A DNA stretch of 64,000 nucleotides from Methanoculleus sp. UBA430 (lineage in GTDB: Archaea; Halobacteriota; Methanomicrobia; Methanomicrobiales; Methanoculleaceae): positions 220-64,219 of the forward strand of contig NZ_DAXW01000015.1 in the NCBI RefSeq assembly GCF_002506585.1, read 5' to 3'. Positions 44,278-52,246 of this stretch are shown piece by piece; the first letter of the stretch is position 1, and every line of letters begins with the position of its first letter. Made by a program: the position numbers and the translations under genes. Below the pieces are notes generated by a model. It was not told the DNA's origin. It was given only the letters and a program-made list of their open reading frames with translations, and ran no database searches.

Positions 44278-45138
44278 ATGCTGAACGATCTGATTGAGAA
44301 AAGAAAAAAAGTCCTTGCGGAGTCTGAACAACACAAAGACCGGCGCAACGAGTTGAATGCGCTTGCCAGCAAAAACGCCCGCGAACGCAACACCTTAAAC
44401 ACCCAGACCCGCGAATTTGTCGAGGAGGCGCAACAGCACAAAGAGCAGCGGGATAAGATCAACGAGGAAGTTCAGGCGCTGAAGGACCAGAGGAACGAGT
44501 ACAACGATAAGGCGAACGCGCTCTTCGAGGAGATTGAGTCCTTCAAGAAGGAGCACGGAAACCTCAAGAATCGGGGCATCAAGGAGATCCAGAAGCAGAT
44601 CGAGCATCTGGAGTTCAAGCAGCAGACAGAGGTCTACAGCACCGATAAAGAGCGCGAACTGATCGAGAAGATCAAGCAGCTGAAGGCGGCAGCCAAGGAT
44701 CAGGAGGCCGAGTTCGAACAGAACAAGGAGATGCGGACCAAACTCACCGATGCCCGTGAGTTTCGCAGACTGGCCTCGGAGATCCACAAGGACGTCACCG
44801 AGAAGGCCGAGGCCGCCCAGCAGCACCACGACCTGATGGTGGAGTCGTACCGGAAAGCCGACAAGTCCCGCGAGGAGGCCGACCTGGCCCACCAGCAGTT
44901 CGTTGAAGCCCAGGAGGCGGCGGACGAGGAGCACAAGCAGTTCATCGCCTGCCAGAAGGAACTCCGTGATTACGACAAGGTGATCTCGGGTCTGCGGAAG
45001 AAGACCAAGAAGACCAAAGTCACCAAAGAGCAGAAAGCCGTCCGGAAAGAGGCAGAACGTGTCTTCCAGCAGTTCCGCGACGGTGAAAAGATCACCACCG
45101 ACGATCTGCTCCTGCTCCAGCGTGCAAAACTTATTTAA
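44278..45138 (+). CDS. Archaeal coiled-coil protein (COG1340-like)
   Basis: A 286-residue protein that is coiled coil over almost its whole length: heptad-rich Glu/Lys/Gln/Arg sequence from residue 1 to about 235, with QQHKEQRDKINEEVQALKDQ as an example, and few aromatic residues. A basic hinge (KKTKKTKVTKEQK) precedes a short C-terminal globular end (ITTDDLLLLQRAKLI). It matches the uncharacterised COG1340 proteins conserved across Euryarchaeota. A structural or chromosome-related role has been guessed only from shape. GAGGATTGG lies before the ATG. Confidence 0.8.
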   Translation: MLNDLIEKRKKVLAESEQHKDRRNELNALASKNARERNTLNTQTREFVEEAQQHKEQRDKINEEVQALKDQRNEYNDKANALFEEIESFKKEHGNLKNRGIKEIQKQIEHLEFKQQTEVYSTDKERELIEKIKQLKAAAKDQEAEFEQNKEMRTKLTDAREFRRLASEIHKDVTEKAEAAQQHHDLMVESYRKADKSREEADLAHQQFVEAQEAADEEHKQFIACQKELRDYDKVISGLRKKTKKTKVTKEQKAVRKEAERVFQQFRDGEKITTDDLLLLQRAKLI

Positions 45139-45141
45139 TAC

Positions 45142-45147
45142 TTTTTT
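45142..45147 (+). terminator. Oligo-T terminator
   Basis: A T6 run immediately after the coiled-coil gene stop, followed within 20 bases by the TATA box of the DUF373 gene. Confidence 0.45.
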
Positions 45148-45195
45148 CGTCCCCACTGCAAATTATTTAATAGATTCGAAGAGATGTTCTATTGA

Positions 45196-46320
45196 ATGGT
45201 AAAAGAGCGGACGCTCGTCCTTTGTGTCGATCGCGATGACGATCTTGGGTTTAAAGCCCGGATCGACGGTCCCATCGTGGGTCGGGAGGCATGCCTCCAT
45301 GCAGCGACCGCTCTTGCCCTGATCGATCCCGAAGACTCCGACGTCAACGCGATCTTCGAGACGATCAAACTCTACGACGAACTCACTGGGAGGGGGGAAG
45401 AGGTTGCCATCGCCGTCATCTGCGGCAACCACATGAATCTGCTCGAGGGGGATCGGCGGGTGGCGTCCAGTCTCGATACGATCCTCTCGGCGACAGGCTC
45501 GACAAACTGCATCCTGGTGACGGACGGTGCTGAAGACGAGTACGTCCTGCCGATCATCCAGTCCCGGGTGCCGGTCAGCAGCGTGCGGAGAGTCGTGGTC
45601 AACCAGATGCCGAACCTCGAGGGGACGTATTATATCCTCAAGAGGCTCCTCGACGACCCGAAAGTCTCGAAGATAGTGCTCGTACCGCTTGGTCTTGCCA
45701 TGCTCCTCTATGCGGTGGGCTACCTGCTGGGATACCCCGAGGGCGCAACCATCGTCGTCGTCGGTGTCGTCGGAACCTATCTGCTCTTCAAGGGTATCGG
45801 GATCGACGAGATCTTCGGGTATCTGATCGGCTCATTGAGGACATCGCTGCATGGCGGCAGGTTCACCTTCGTCTCGTATATAACCGCACTACTACTCGGT
45901 ATCGTCGGGATCGTCCTCGGGCTCATAAGCCTCCTCGAGTATTACACCTCGCTCGGCATCTTCTTCCAGGTCCTGGCCTTCATCTACGGTGCTATCGCCT
46001 GGTTCACCGCCGCCGGTCTCGTTGCATCCGGAGGAAAGATCATCGACGTCTTCTTAAATGAGCGAGAGGCGATCCAGCGGGTGGTCGCCCTGCCGTTCTT
46101 CGTGCTCGCCATAGGCGCCATCGCCTACGGGGCAAGCACCTACATCCTCTCGATCAGCGAGATCGTCGGGTTTCCCATAACAGGTGCGGACGGCGTGAAG
46201 TACATCATCTTCGCCACAATCGGAGGCCTTTTCTGCGCTTTTCTCGGCGTCTACCTCCAGTCGCTCCTGGGCAGGTGGGTGGACGAGCGCGAGCCGGTCG
46301 CGCTGAAGAGAGAGGCGTAA
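45196..46320 (+). CDS. DUF373 family membrane protein
   Basis: A 374-residue protein with a soluble N-terminal domain (about 1-150; LVLCVDRDDDLGFKA and SRVPVSSVRRVVVNQ) and six or seven transmembrane helices in the C-terminal 220 residues. This is DUF373, an archaea-specific family of unknown function; the N-terminal DRDDDLG motif is its hallmark. TTATTTAATAG (45163-45173) lies about 27 bases before the ATG, so mRNA is probably leaderless. Confidence 0.88.
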   Translation: MVKERTLVLCVDRDDDLGFKARIDGPIVGREACLHAATALALIDPEDSDVNAIFETIKLYDELTGRGEEVAIAVICGNHMNLLEGDRRVASSLDTILSATGSTNCILVTDGAEDEYVLPIIQSRVPVSSVRRVVVNQMPNLEGTYYILKRLLDDPKVSKIVLVPLGLAMLLYAVGYLLGYPEGATIVVVGVVGTYLLFKGIGIDEIFGYLIGSLRTSLHGGRFTFVSYITALLLGIVGIVLGLISLLEYYTSLGIFFQVLAFIYGAIAWFTAAGLVASGGKIIDVFLNEREAIQRVVALPFFVLAIGAIAYGASTYILSISEIVGFPITGADGVKYIIFATIGGLFCAFLGVYLQSLLGRWVDEREPVALKREA

Positions 46321-46671
46321 GCCTGCCGAAGAGCCCGACCGGATCCTCCTCGTTATCGAGGGTGCCGGCCCGGGTATCGCAGACGGCGGAAGACGATACT
46401 CTACCTGTGCCAGCAGTAAAAACGGGTATCTGCGAAGGATTCGGGCTGCACCTGGCGCAGATCCTCATCAGACAGTATGCGGCAGGATCTGGGCCGAGGA
46501 CCGGGTGCCCGCGCACCCGGAGAAAGGTGCAGCGCTTCGGTTCACCCTGAAAACGGCGTGACCTGCTCGTGATTGGTGCCGGAGCGTAACGACCGTTTTA
46601 CCATCGGGCGTCGCAAGACCCCCCATCTGCCTCGACCGGCTCGCGGAACGAGTGCTGGAACGGGGGCGATC
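46321..46671. other. 351-bp spacer between convergent genes, nothing recognised
   Basis: GC-rich sequence between convergent stops. No frame has convincing codon use, and I see no repeat longer than a few bases. Confidence 0.4.
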
Positions 46672-47115
46672 TCAAGCAAAATAGCCGAGCCCGTCAGGGA
46701 AGTCACTGACATCCTCGTAGTGCTTGACGTCCTGCGGGGTGATGATGGTGAGCGAAGGCACGACCACGCCGAACCTGTGCGCCGGCAGCCAGTACGATCC
46801 CTGTCCGTAGTCACTGGAGACGTTCTTCACGCGCACCTCGACGTGCTCGAGATCGAGACGCTGAACCTCGGCGTTGTTAAAGTTCAGTATGTCGAGCACC
46901 TTCTGCTTCAGGTCGGATTTCCCGAGGAGGAGAACAAGGAACCCGATGCCGCCGTCGATCGTGTAGTTCATGGTGACGACGGCATCCGCTTTCTCCAGCT
47001 GGACGGTGACATCTTCGACCGTGATGTAACTGTATCGCTCCCCACCCGCCGCAACCGCGGGAGCGACGAGAGCAGAGACCAGCATCAGCACCAGCCCGAG
47101 CGTCACCCACTTCAT
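46672..47115 (-). CDS. Small secreted hypothetical protein
   Basis: A 147-residue exported protein: the signal peptide covers about residues 1-23 (LVLMLVSALVAPAVAAGG), followed by a beta-rich domain with YSYITVEDVTVQLEKADAVV and a GQGSYWLPAHRFG segment. No Cys, lipobox or anchor is present. I do not know the family. A minus-strand TATA box (GGTTTTATGAG near 47141) sits about 27 bases upstream of the ATG, suggesting leaderless transcription. Confidence 0.65.
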   Translation of the reverse strand: MKWVTLGLVLMLVSALVAPAVAAGGERYSYITVEDVTVQLEKADAVVTMNYTIDGGIGFLVLLLGKSDLKQKVLDILNFNNAEVQRLDLEHVEVRVKNVSSDYGQGSYWLPAHRFGVVVPSLTIITPQDVKHYEDVSDFPDGLGYFA

Positions 47116-47356
47116 GCTACAATGGTTATGGGGGGACTCATAAAACCTTTATGGTCGATCCGGAACAGAAATGGCAGTATGATGGAATATCGGCCGAATA
47201 GCCCGGATAAAAGCGGGTACCACGATACGCCGACACCTTGCAGGCGACACATGAGGGGCGCCCGGGTGATAGCGGAACTGCTGAAACCGGGTGGAAAGCA
47301 GGCGGAACCGCCCTTTGCGCTCCCCCGGGAGCGTCAAAAAAAGTGCTGTCGAGACC

Positions 47357-47632
47357 TCACTTCGCATGCGTGAGGACGATCTCAATGCTTGAGACGTTCG
47401 TCTTCCCCGTATCCGTGTCGATCATCTCGGTCGACGTAAAGATCTCTTTCTTGTTCACGTTCTCTAAGAACCGGTTGAGCGCGATCTCCGCCGTATCGAC
47501 CGCACGAGATATTGCCTTTCCCCGGGCCTTAATTGCAACTTCCTCCGCTCCATTGTTGAACTGGGTGACCACCGCGAGCACGTAGTTCATGACTGGTTTG
47601 TTTCCCACGAATACTGTGTTATCTTTTATCAT
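47357..47632 (-). CDS. albA: Chromatin protein Alba
   Basis: A 91-residue Alba. VFVGNKPVMNYVLAVVTQF includes the Lys at the DNA- or RNA-binding loop (Lys16/17 in Sulfolobus Alba), and AIKARGKAISRAVDTAEIAL is the conserved helix. It dimerises and coats nucleic acid; in methanogens levels and specificity vary. GAGGTG (minus strand, 47639-47644) is five bases before the ATG. It follows asd closely (14 bases), so it may be read from the same transcript. Confidence 0.95.
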   Translation of the reverse strand: MIKDNTVFVGNKPVMNYVLAVVTQFNNGAEEVAIKARGKAISRAVDTAEIALNRFLENVNKKEIFTSTEMIDTDTGKTNVSSIEIVLTHAK

Positions 47633-47645
47633 TAGCCCACCTCGT

Positions 47646-48662
47646 CTAGAGATACTTCATCGAGTATATCAGTTCTGCGTTGAGGACAGATGCGCCTGCG
47701 GCCCCACGGATGGTGTTGTGCCCGAGCGCAACAAATCGCAATCCTTCACGGATTCTCCCAACTGACACCGTCATGCCCCGCCCCCGATTACGGTCGAGCC
47801 GTGGTTGCGGACGGTCGGACTGGTCAAGGAGCTCAACTGCCTTTGCTGGCTGTAAGGGTAGATTGCTGAAAGGTGACTTAAAGGTTGCGTAAGCTTTTTT
47901 CACTTCGGCGACTGATTCGTTCACGTCGATCCAGACCGCGATGGTGTGCCCGTCGACGACAGGGACCCGATGACAGCTTGCGCTCACGCTGAATGGGGCC
48001 GGGATCACCTCGGAGCCGTTGAACTCCCCCAGGATCCGTACGGTCTCGGTCTCCATCTTCTCCTCCTCGCCACCGATGTAGGGGACGACGTTGTCGTAGA
48101 TTGCCATGGCGGGGACGCCGTCAAATCCGCCTCCCGAGATCGCCTGCATGGTCGCCGCACGCACGTCATGAAACTCGAATGATCTGAGGGGTGCAAGGGC
48201 CAGCGTAAGGACAATCGTCGAGCAGTTCGGATTGGTCACGATGAACCCCCCGCGCCCGCGGTCCCGCTGGACATCGATCAGGCCCAGGTGATCGGGGTTG
48301 ACCTCCGGGATCACCAGCGGGACGTCGGGGTCCATGCGGTGCGACCGGGCGTTGCTGCAGACGGCGATACCCGCATCGGCGATCTCCGTCTCAAGGGACG
48401 TCGCCACCTCGGCAGGCAGCGCCGAGAAGACCAGGTCGCAGTCCTTCAGGCTCTCGACGGTTGTGGGAGTGACGACGATATCACTGACGTTCTCCGGGTA
48501 CGGCGCATCGAGGCGCCAGTTGACCACCTTGCCATAGGGTTTTCCTGCGCTCCGTTCAGAAGCGGTAAGTGTCTGGAGATGAAACCAGGGATGATCCGCT
48601 AAAAGCTGAACGAAGCGCTGTCCCACCGCTCCTGTGGCACCAAGCACTCCTACATTAATCAT
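47646..48662 (-). CDS. asd: Aspartate-semialdehyde dehydrogenase
   Basis: A 338-residue enzyme. VGVLGATGAVGQRFVQLL is the NADP-binding loop; the catalytic Cys is in TNPNCSTIVL near residue 150, and SCHRVPVVDGHT carries the substrate-binding His. It reduces aspartyl phosphate on the way to lysine, threonine and methionine. The ATG at 48662 is preferred over the in-frame TTG at 48668, because CTTTTAATACC (minus strand, around 48691) is about 27 bases upstream, predicting leaderless mRNA. Confidence 0.95.
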   Translation of the reverse strand: MINVGVLGATGAVGQRFVQLLADHPWFHLQTLTASERSAGKPYGKVVNWRLDAPYPENVSDIVVTPTTVESLKDCDLVFSALPAEVATSLETEIADAGIAVCSNARSHRMDPDVPLVIPEVNPDHLGLIDVQRDRGRGGFIVTNPNCSTIVLTLALAPLRSFEFHDVRAATMQAISGGGFDGVPAMAIYDNVVPYIGGEEEKMETETVRILGEFNGSEVIPAPFSVSASCHRVPVVDGHTIAVWIDVNESVAEVKKAYATFKSPFSNLPLQPAKAVELLDQSDRPQPRLDRNRGRGMTVSVGRIREGLRFVALGHNTIRGAAGASVLNAELIYSMKYL

Positions 48663-48709
48663 AGACAAAAATATCTGTAGTGTAGGTGGTATTAAAAGAG
48701 TATGTTTCT

Positions 48710-48883
48710 TTATTCCATCGAGATTGCCTCAGAAGGGCACTCGTCGACGCAGGTCTCACAATCGACACAGAGATCGACGTCGACCTTCGCTTTGCCGTCT
48801 TCCATCTGAATGGCGGACGCCGGGCAGACGTCTACGCAGGTCTCACAGGCGGTACACTTCTCGATATCAACAACTGCTGGCAA
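48710..48883 (-). CDS. Small 2[4Fe-4S] ferredoxin with a TTG start
   Basis: A 57-residue protein, missed by ATG-only searches. Two complete cluster motifs are visible: CTACETCVDVCP (residues 10-21) and CVDCETCVDECP (39-50), the classic clostridial-type arrangement. The TTG at 48883 is chosen because GGAGG (minus strand, 48891-48895) lies seven bases upstream. It carries low-potential electrons. Its place between dapB and asd suggests cotranscription with the lysine cluster, though neither enzyme needs ferredoxin. Confidence 0.93.
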   Translation of the reverse strand: MPAVVDIEKCTACETCVDVCPASAIQMEDGKAKVDVDLCVDCETCVDECPSEAISME

Positions 48884-48946
48884 CTTTGTTCCTCCGAATG
48901 TACATAGGTTATGCGTGTAGTAAAAAATATATTTCGTTCTCCCTTC

Positions 48947-49708
48947 TCACAGCCCGAGGACTTCCTGCATCGAGTAGATGCGCGGCTCTTTCCCGACGAC
49001 CCAGCGGGCGGCCCGGACCGCGCCCTGCGCGAAGACTGCCCGGTCGTAGGCCCTATGAGAGATCTCGATGCACTCAAAGTTCCCTGCAAAGAGAACAGAA
49101 TGATCGCCGACGATGTCGCCGCCACGGATGGCGTGGACACCGATCTCGCCTTCCTTCCGTTCGGCCAACCCGACGCGACCGTAGACCTTCTCGCGGTTCC
49201 CGAGTTCCTGGTCCAGAATCTCGAGGATGGTCTTTGCCGTGCCGCTCGGCGCGTCCTTCTTGTAGCGATGATGGGCTTCCGTGACCTCGATATCGTAGTC
49301 GCCGAGCTGGCGAGCGGCCTCCCGCACGAGCTTCCAGAAGATGTTGACGCCGACCGAGAAGTTGCTCGATATCACCGCAGGTACGTTCCCCTCGACGGCA
49401 CCCCTGATCACTTCCCTCTGTTCGGGGGAGAACCCGGTCGTCCCGACGACGAGCGCCACGTTGTTTCCGGCTGCCGCCTTGATATTCTCGACCGCAGCGG
49501 CTGCAACGGTGAAGTCAATCAGGATATCGGGCCGTTTTTCCTTGAGGAACGCATCTATCCGGGCCGCGGGAACCACTTCCTCCCCAAAGAGCGTCCCCTC
49601 CGCCAGATCGACCCCTCCAACAAGTTCCAGGTCAGGAGCTTCGTTCACGATCCGGCCGATGGTGGTGCCCATACGCCCCAGGGCCCCGGCTACAGCTATC
49701 CTAGTCAT
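48947..49708 (-). CDS. dapB: 4-hydroxy-tetrahydrodipicolinate reductase
   Basis: A 253-residue DapB. IAVAGALGRMGTTIGRIV is the nucleotide-binding loop; EAHHRYKKDAPSGTA is the signature with the catalytic His and Lys; VVGTTGFSPEQ closes the active site. It performs the second committed step to diaminopimelate and lysine, using NAD(P)H. The start overlaps the dapA stop by eight bases. Confidence 0.95.
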   Translation of the reverse strand: MTRIAVAGALGRMGTTIGRIVNEAPDLELVGGVDLAEGTLFGEEVVPAARIDAFLKEKRPDILIDFTVAAAAVENIKAAAGNNVALVVGTTGFSPEQREVIRGAVEGNVPAVISSNFSVGVNIFWKLVREAARQLGDYDIEVTEAHHRYKKDAPSGTAKTILEILDQELGNREKVYGRVGLAERKEGEIGVHAIRGGDIVGDHSVLFAGNFECIEISHRAYDRAVFAQGAVRAARWVVGKEPRIYSMQEVLGL

Positions 49709-50576
49709 AGCTCGCGAGCACCCCTCTCAGTTGTTCCGTCTTCGCACTATCGAGCTCGTCGAGCGGCAGCCGGACCGATCCCGCGGCCATCCCGAGGAGT
49801 TCCACCGCCTTCTTCACGGGGATGGGGTTCGTGTCGATGAACATCGCCCGCATGAGCGGGGCAAGTTCATGGTGCAGATCCTGTGCGCGGGCAAGGTTGC
49901 CCGCGCGGAAGGCCTCGTACATCTGCACCATCCGGCCGGGATCGACGTTTGCGGCAACCGATATCACGCCCGCGCCCCCTACGGCGAGGACGGGAAGGGT
50001 CATCGCGTCGTCCCCCGAGAGGAGAATGAAGTCCTCGTCTTGCGTCCCTTCGATGATGCGGGAGATCTGGGTGATATCGCCGCTCGCCTCCTTGATCCCG
50101 ACGATGTTCGGGTGCCGCGCCAGTTCGATCACCAGATCGGGCTGAAGATTCTGCCCCGTCCGGCCGGGGACGTTGTAAAGGATGACGGGAAGGTCGAGAT
50201 CGGCGAGCTTCGTGAAGTGCTTGATGAGCCCGGAACGGTTCGGCTTGTTGTAGTACGGACTGATGATGAGCGCGCCGTCCGCACCCGCATCCTGTGCCGA
50301 CCGGGTCAGGCGAACCGCCTCTGCGGTGTTGTTCGATCCGGTCCCTGCGAGAACCGGCACCCGCCCGTTGACGACCTCGACGGTCTCGCCGATCACCTGC
50401 TCGTGCTCCTCGAACGTGAGCGTCGCGGACTCCCCGGTCGACCCGCAGGGGACGATGCCGTGGACTCCACGTTGCAACAGTGACTCGATGTTGGACCGTA
50501 ATCCTTCAATATCGAGACTCAACCCGGAGTCCCGGTGAAAAGGGGTAATGATTGCCGGAAGGATTCCCTCAAACAT
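49701..50576 (-). CDS. dapA: 4-hydroxy-tetrahydrodipicolinate synthase
   Basis: A 291-residue TIM-barrel aldolase. GIVPCGSTGESATL binds pyruvate carboxylate, the Tyr of VILYNVPGRTG is the proton relay, and the Schiff-base Lys is in IVGIKEASGDI near residue 161. It condenses pyruvate with aspartate semialdehyde, made by Asd from the same cluster. Translation is coupled to dapB. It lies ten bases after the ribosomal S17e gene. Confidence 0.95.
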   Translation of the reverse strand: MFEGILPAIITPFHRDSGLSLDIEGLRSNIESLLQRGVHGIVPCGSTGESATLTFEEHEQVIGETVEVVNGRVPVLAGTGSNNTAEAVRLTRSAQDAGADGALIISPYYNKPNRSGLIKHFTKLADLDLPVILYNVPGRTGQNLQPDLVIELARHPNIVGIKEASGDITQISRIIEGTQDEDFILLSGDDAMTLPVLAVGGAGVISVAANVDPGRMVQMYEAFRAGNLARAQDLHHELAPLMRAMFIDTNPIPVKKAVELLGMAAGSVRLPLDELDSAKTEQLRGVLASYD

Positions 50577-50586
50577 ACAGTGAGGG

Positions 50587-50775
50587 TTAACGCTTCCTTG
50601 TATTTATCTTTCTTGAGATGTACCCGGCAACCCTGTTCCGGACACCCTTGCTGTCGATCACGGCAACTTCAGCGACGGCATGCTTGTTCTCATCAAAGTC
50701 TCCACTGAATCTGTCGCGATGCTTGACGAGGAGTTCTTCGCCCAGGTTCTTGATATATGATGGTTTTATTCCCAT
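50587..50775 (-). CDS. rps17e: 30S ribosomal protein S17e
   Basis: A 62-residue archaeal/eukaryotic-type protein with MGIKPSYIKNLGEELL at the start, the invariant core of S17e, and a basic C-terminus ending SRKINTRKR. It sits in the small ribosomal subunit. It is embedded between the ThiN gene and dapA on the minus strand with short gaps; linkage to dapA is also known in other methanogens. Confidence 0.95.
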   Translation of the reverse strand: MGIKPSYIKNLGEELLVKHRDRFSGDFDENKHAVAEVAVIDSKGVRNRVAGYISRKINTRKR

Positions 50776-50787
50776 GTGGACCTTCCC

Positions 50788-51339
50788 TTATAATTGTGCA
50801 TAGGTTATGCGATTCGACAGTTTAAGAATATTGTGTGCGACCCGGACCGGATCCTCCCCGAAGACCCGGATCATCGGTTCTTTTCCTACGGCGCCCCGGT
50901 CGTAGACGACGTCGGGCACGCCCTCCCTGCAGCAGAAGGCGACACCCCAGTCCATTGTCTGCACGCCCGGCGGTTCTTTTGCCCGGTCAAAGGAGCAGAC
51001 CTCGAAGAGGAGGTTCTCCAGCTCCGGAAGGATCGCTTCGGAGAAGCGGATGTTTGCCGCGCTCCGGACCCCCGGGTTAAAACGCATGGCCGTGATGACG
51101 ATCCTGGCCACGTGGTCGCTTGCCCCGAACGCGATCTTCCCGACGGGGTGGACACGGTCGCCGAGCCTGACGATCCGGCCGAGGACCCCCGCCACGTCAT
51201 CTTTGCTTCGCGCGTCGGGCAGGGCGTAGGCGATCTGCATCCCGACCTCCGGGATAAGCCGGGCGTCCATCCTCTCGGTGAGCAGCGTCACGGCCTGCTC
51301 CATGCGGGCGATCACCCTCGTGCGGTCTTCGGATGCCAT
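50788..51339 (-). CDS. Stand-alone ThiN-domain protein
   Basis: A 183-residue protein. Most of it is a ThiN domain: QIAYALPDARSKDDVAGVLGRI, then VGKIAFGASDHVARIVITAM and MDWGVAFCCREGVPDVVYDRG. ThiN makes thiamine phosphate and is usually fused to ThiD or to a helix-turn-helix regulator; here it is alone. The enzyme or a sensor role are both possible. It is the first gene of the minus-strand cluster running to alba. Confidence 0.82.
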   Translation of the reverse strand: MASEDRTRVIARMEQAVTLLTERMDARLIPEVGMQIAYALPDARSKDDVAGVLGRIVRLGDRVHPVGKIAFGASDHVARIVITAMRFNPGVRSAANIRFSEAILPELENLLFEVCSFDRAKEPPGVQTMDWGVAFCCREGVPDVVYDRGAVGKEPMIRVFGEDPVRVAHNILKLSNRITYAQL

Positions 51340-51380
51340 TGCTCTCTATCCTCATCCCGGGCGTTAGATATAGTTTGCGT

Positions 51381-51974
51381 TCAGGCGAAGCCGATATCGC
51401 CGCGAACTTCCATAAGCCCGTCTATCGGGAGACGGTAGAACGTATCCATATCCATGAGGGACTCGATCAGCCGGATCCTATGGCGCTCGCACCCGGCGGC
51501 GAACGACTTCTCTTTGAACTTCTTCTTCATCGTCCGGGGCGTGACCGCGTCGATCGCCCCGCCCTTGACGAGGGCACAGGCGATGAGCAGGCCCGATGCG
51601 CTGTCGGCTGCCTGGAGCGCGATCTCGACGGGGCGTCCGTAGCCGGAGGTAAGCAGGTGGTTGTGGCGCCGGACGATACCCGCGATCTCCTCCGGGACGC
51701 CGTTCTCGATGAGGATCCGGTAGCCCTCGATGCCGTGCCGCTCCATATCACCTTCGACAAGGTCGTAGTCGATGTCGTGCAGAAGGCCGATGACCTCCCA
51801 CGTCCCGGCATCCTCATCGAGATGCTCAGCAACCCTCTTCATGATGGCCGCCGTTGCAAAACTACGCGTCGGGCCGAAGGGCCGTAGCGGTTGCACCGCA
51901 GGTGCGACTTGGGTGATATGAGACGGCGACGCCACGTAACGCCGGACCAGAGTCAGTGCCTCATCTCTCTCCAT
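51381..51974 (-). CDS. HD-domain phosphohydrolase-like protein, domain interrupted by an insertion
   Basis: A 197-residue HD protein. GLLHDIDYD is the HD pair, RRHNHLL and ALQAADSASGL the later ligands, and KKKFKEKSFAAGCERHRI the family's C-terminal block. Where relatives have a His before the helix equivalent to SFATAAIM, this protein has QVAPAVQPLRPFGPTR. A 45-bp piece (51865-51909) appears inserted there in frame, splitting a His codon. Metal binding may therefore be impaired. Family members hydrolyse nucleotides or phosphomonoesters; the substrate is unknown. Confidence 0.8.
   Translation of the reverse strand: MERDEALTLVRRYVASPSHITQVAPAVQPLRPFGPTRSFATAAIMKRVAEHLDEDAGTWEVIGLLHDIDYDLVEGDMERHGIEGYRILIENGVPEEIAGIVRRHNHLLTSGYGRPVEIALQAADSASGLLIACALVKGGAIDAVTPRTMKKKFKEKSFAAGCERHRIRLIESLMDMDTFYRLPIDGLMEVRGDIGFA
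51865..51909 (-). repeat. 45-bp in-frame insertion carrying the dispersed repeat core
   Basis: Removing these 45 bases joins CA and T into a CAT (His) codon and restores T-H-S-F-A-T. The piece contains GCACCGCAGGTGCGA (51893-51907), shared exactly with the dispersed repeat at 40651-40673 (and inverted at 55809-55831), and a GGCC-rich hairpin. Confidence 0.6.
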
Positions 51975-52063
51975 GCAAAGCGGGTTGTCGGGCGCGCATC
52001 ATAAACATGCAGGTCCCCCCCATCGGGGATAGAGATATACCTGCACGTATCCCACTCCTGTAC

Positions 52064-52246
52064 ATGAATCTACGGGTTCTTGAGGTGCTGGCCGGATTAG
52101 GGTCTCTCGCACTGTTTATCGCGCTTCTGGTGATGCTGCCCGGACTTATGGCAGGGATAGAGGGAGCGGCATACGTCCTCGCGCTGGTTATCTTCATCGC
52201 CGCGCTCAGTATGGCGGGCTATACGATCGATAAAATGGTTGCTTAA
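52064..52246 (+). CDS. Small two-helix membrane protein, 60 residues
   Basis: Two hydrophobic helices (about residues 5-27 and 33-52) joined by a short polar turn (PGLMAGIEG) and a Lys near the C-terminus. No family recognised. GAGATATACCTGC (52031-52043) is a TATA-like box about 27 bases upstream of the ATG at 52064, pointing to leaderless mRNA. The stop overlaps the 3' end of the convergent priL by four bases. Confidence 0.55.
   Translation: MNLRVLEVLAGLGSLALFIALLVMLPGLMAGIEGAAYVLALVIFIAALSMAGYTIDKMVA

Noticed and set aside
47646..51339. Reading the ThiN to Alba genes as a single regulated operon
   Set aside because: asd has its own TATA-like box at about 48691, so at least two transcripts are likely; the shared strand alone does not prove one operon.
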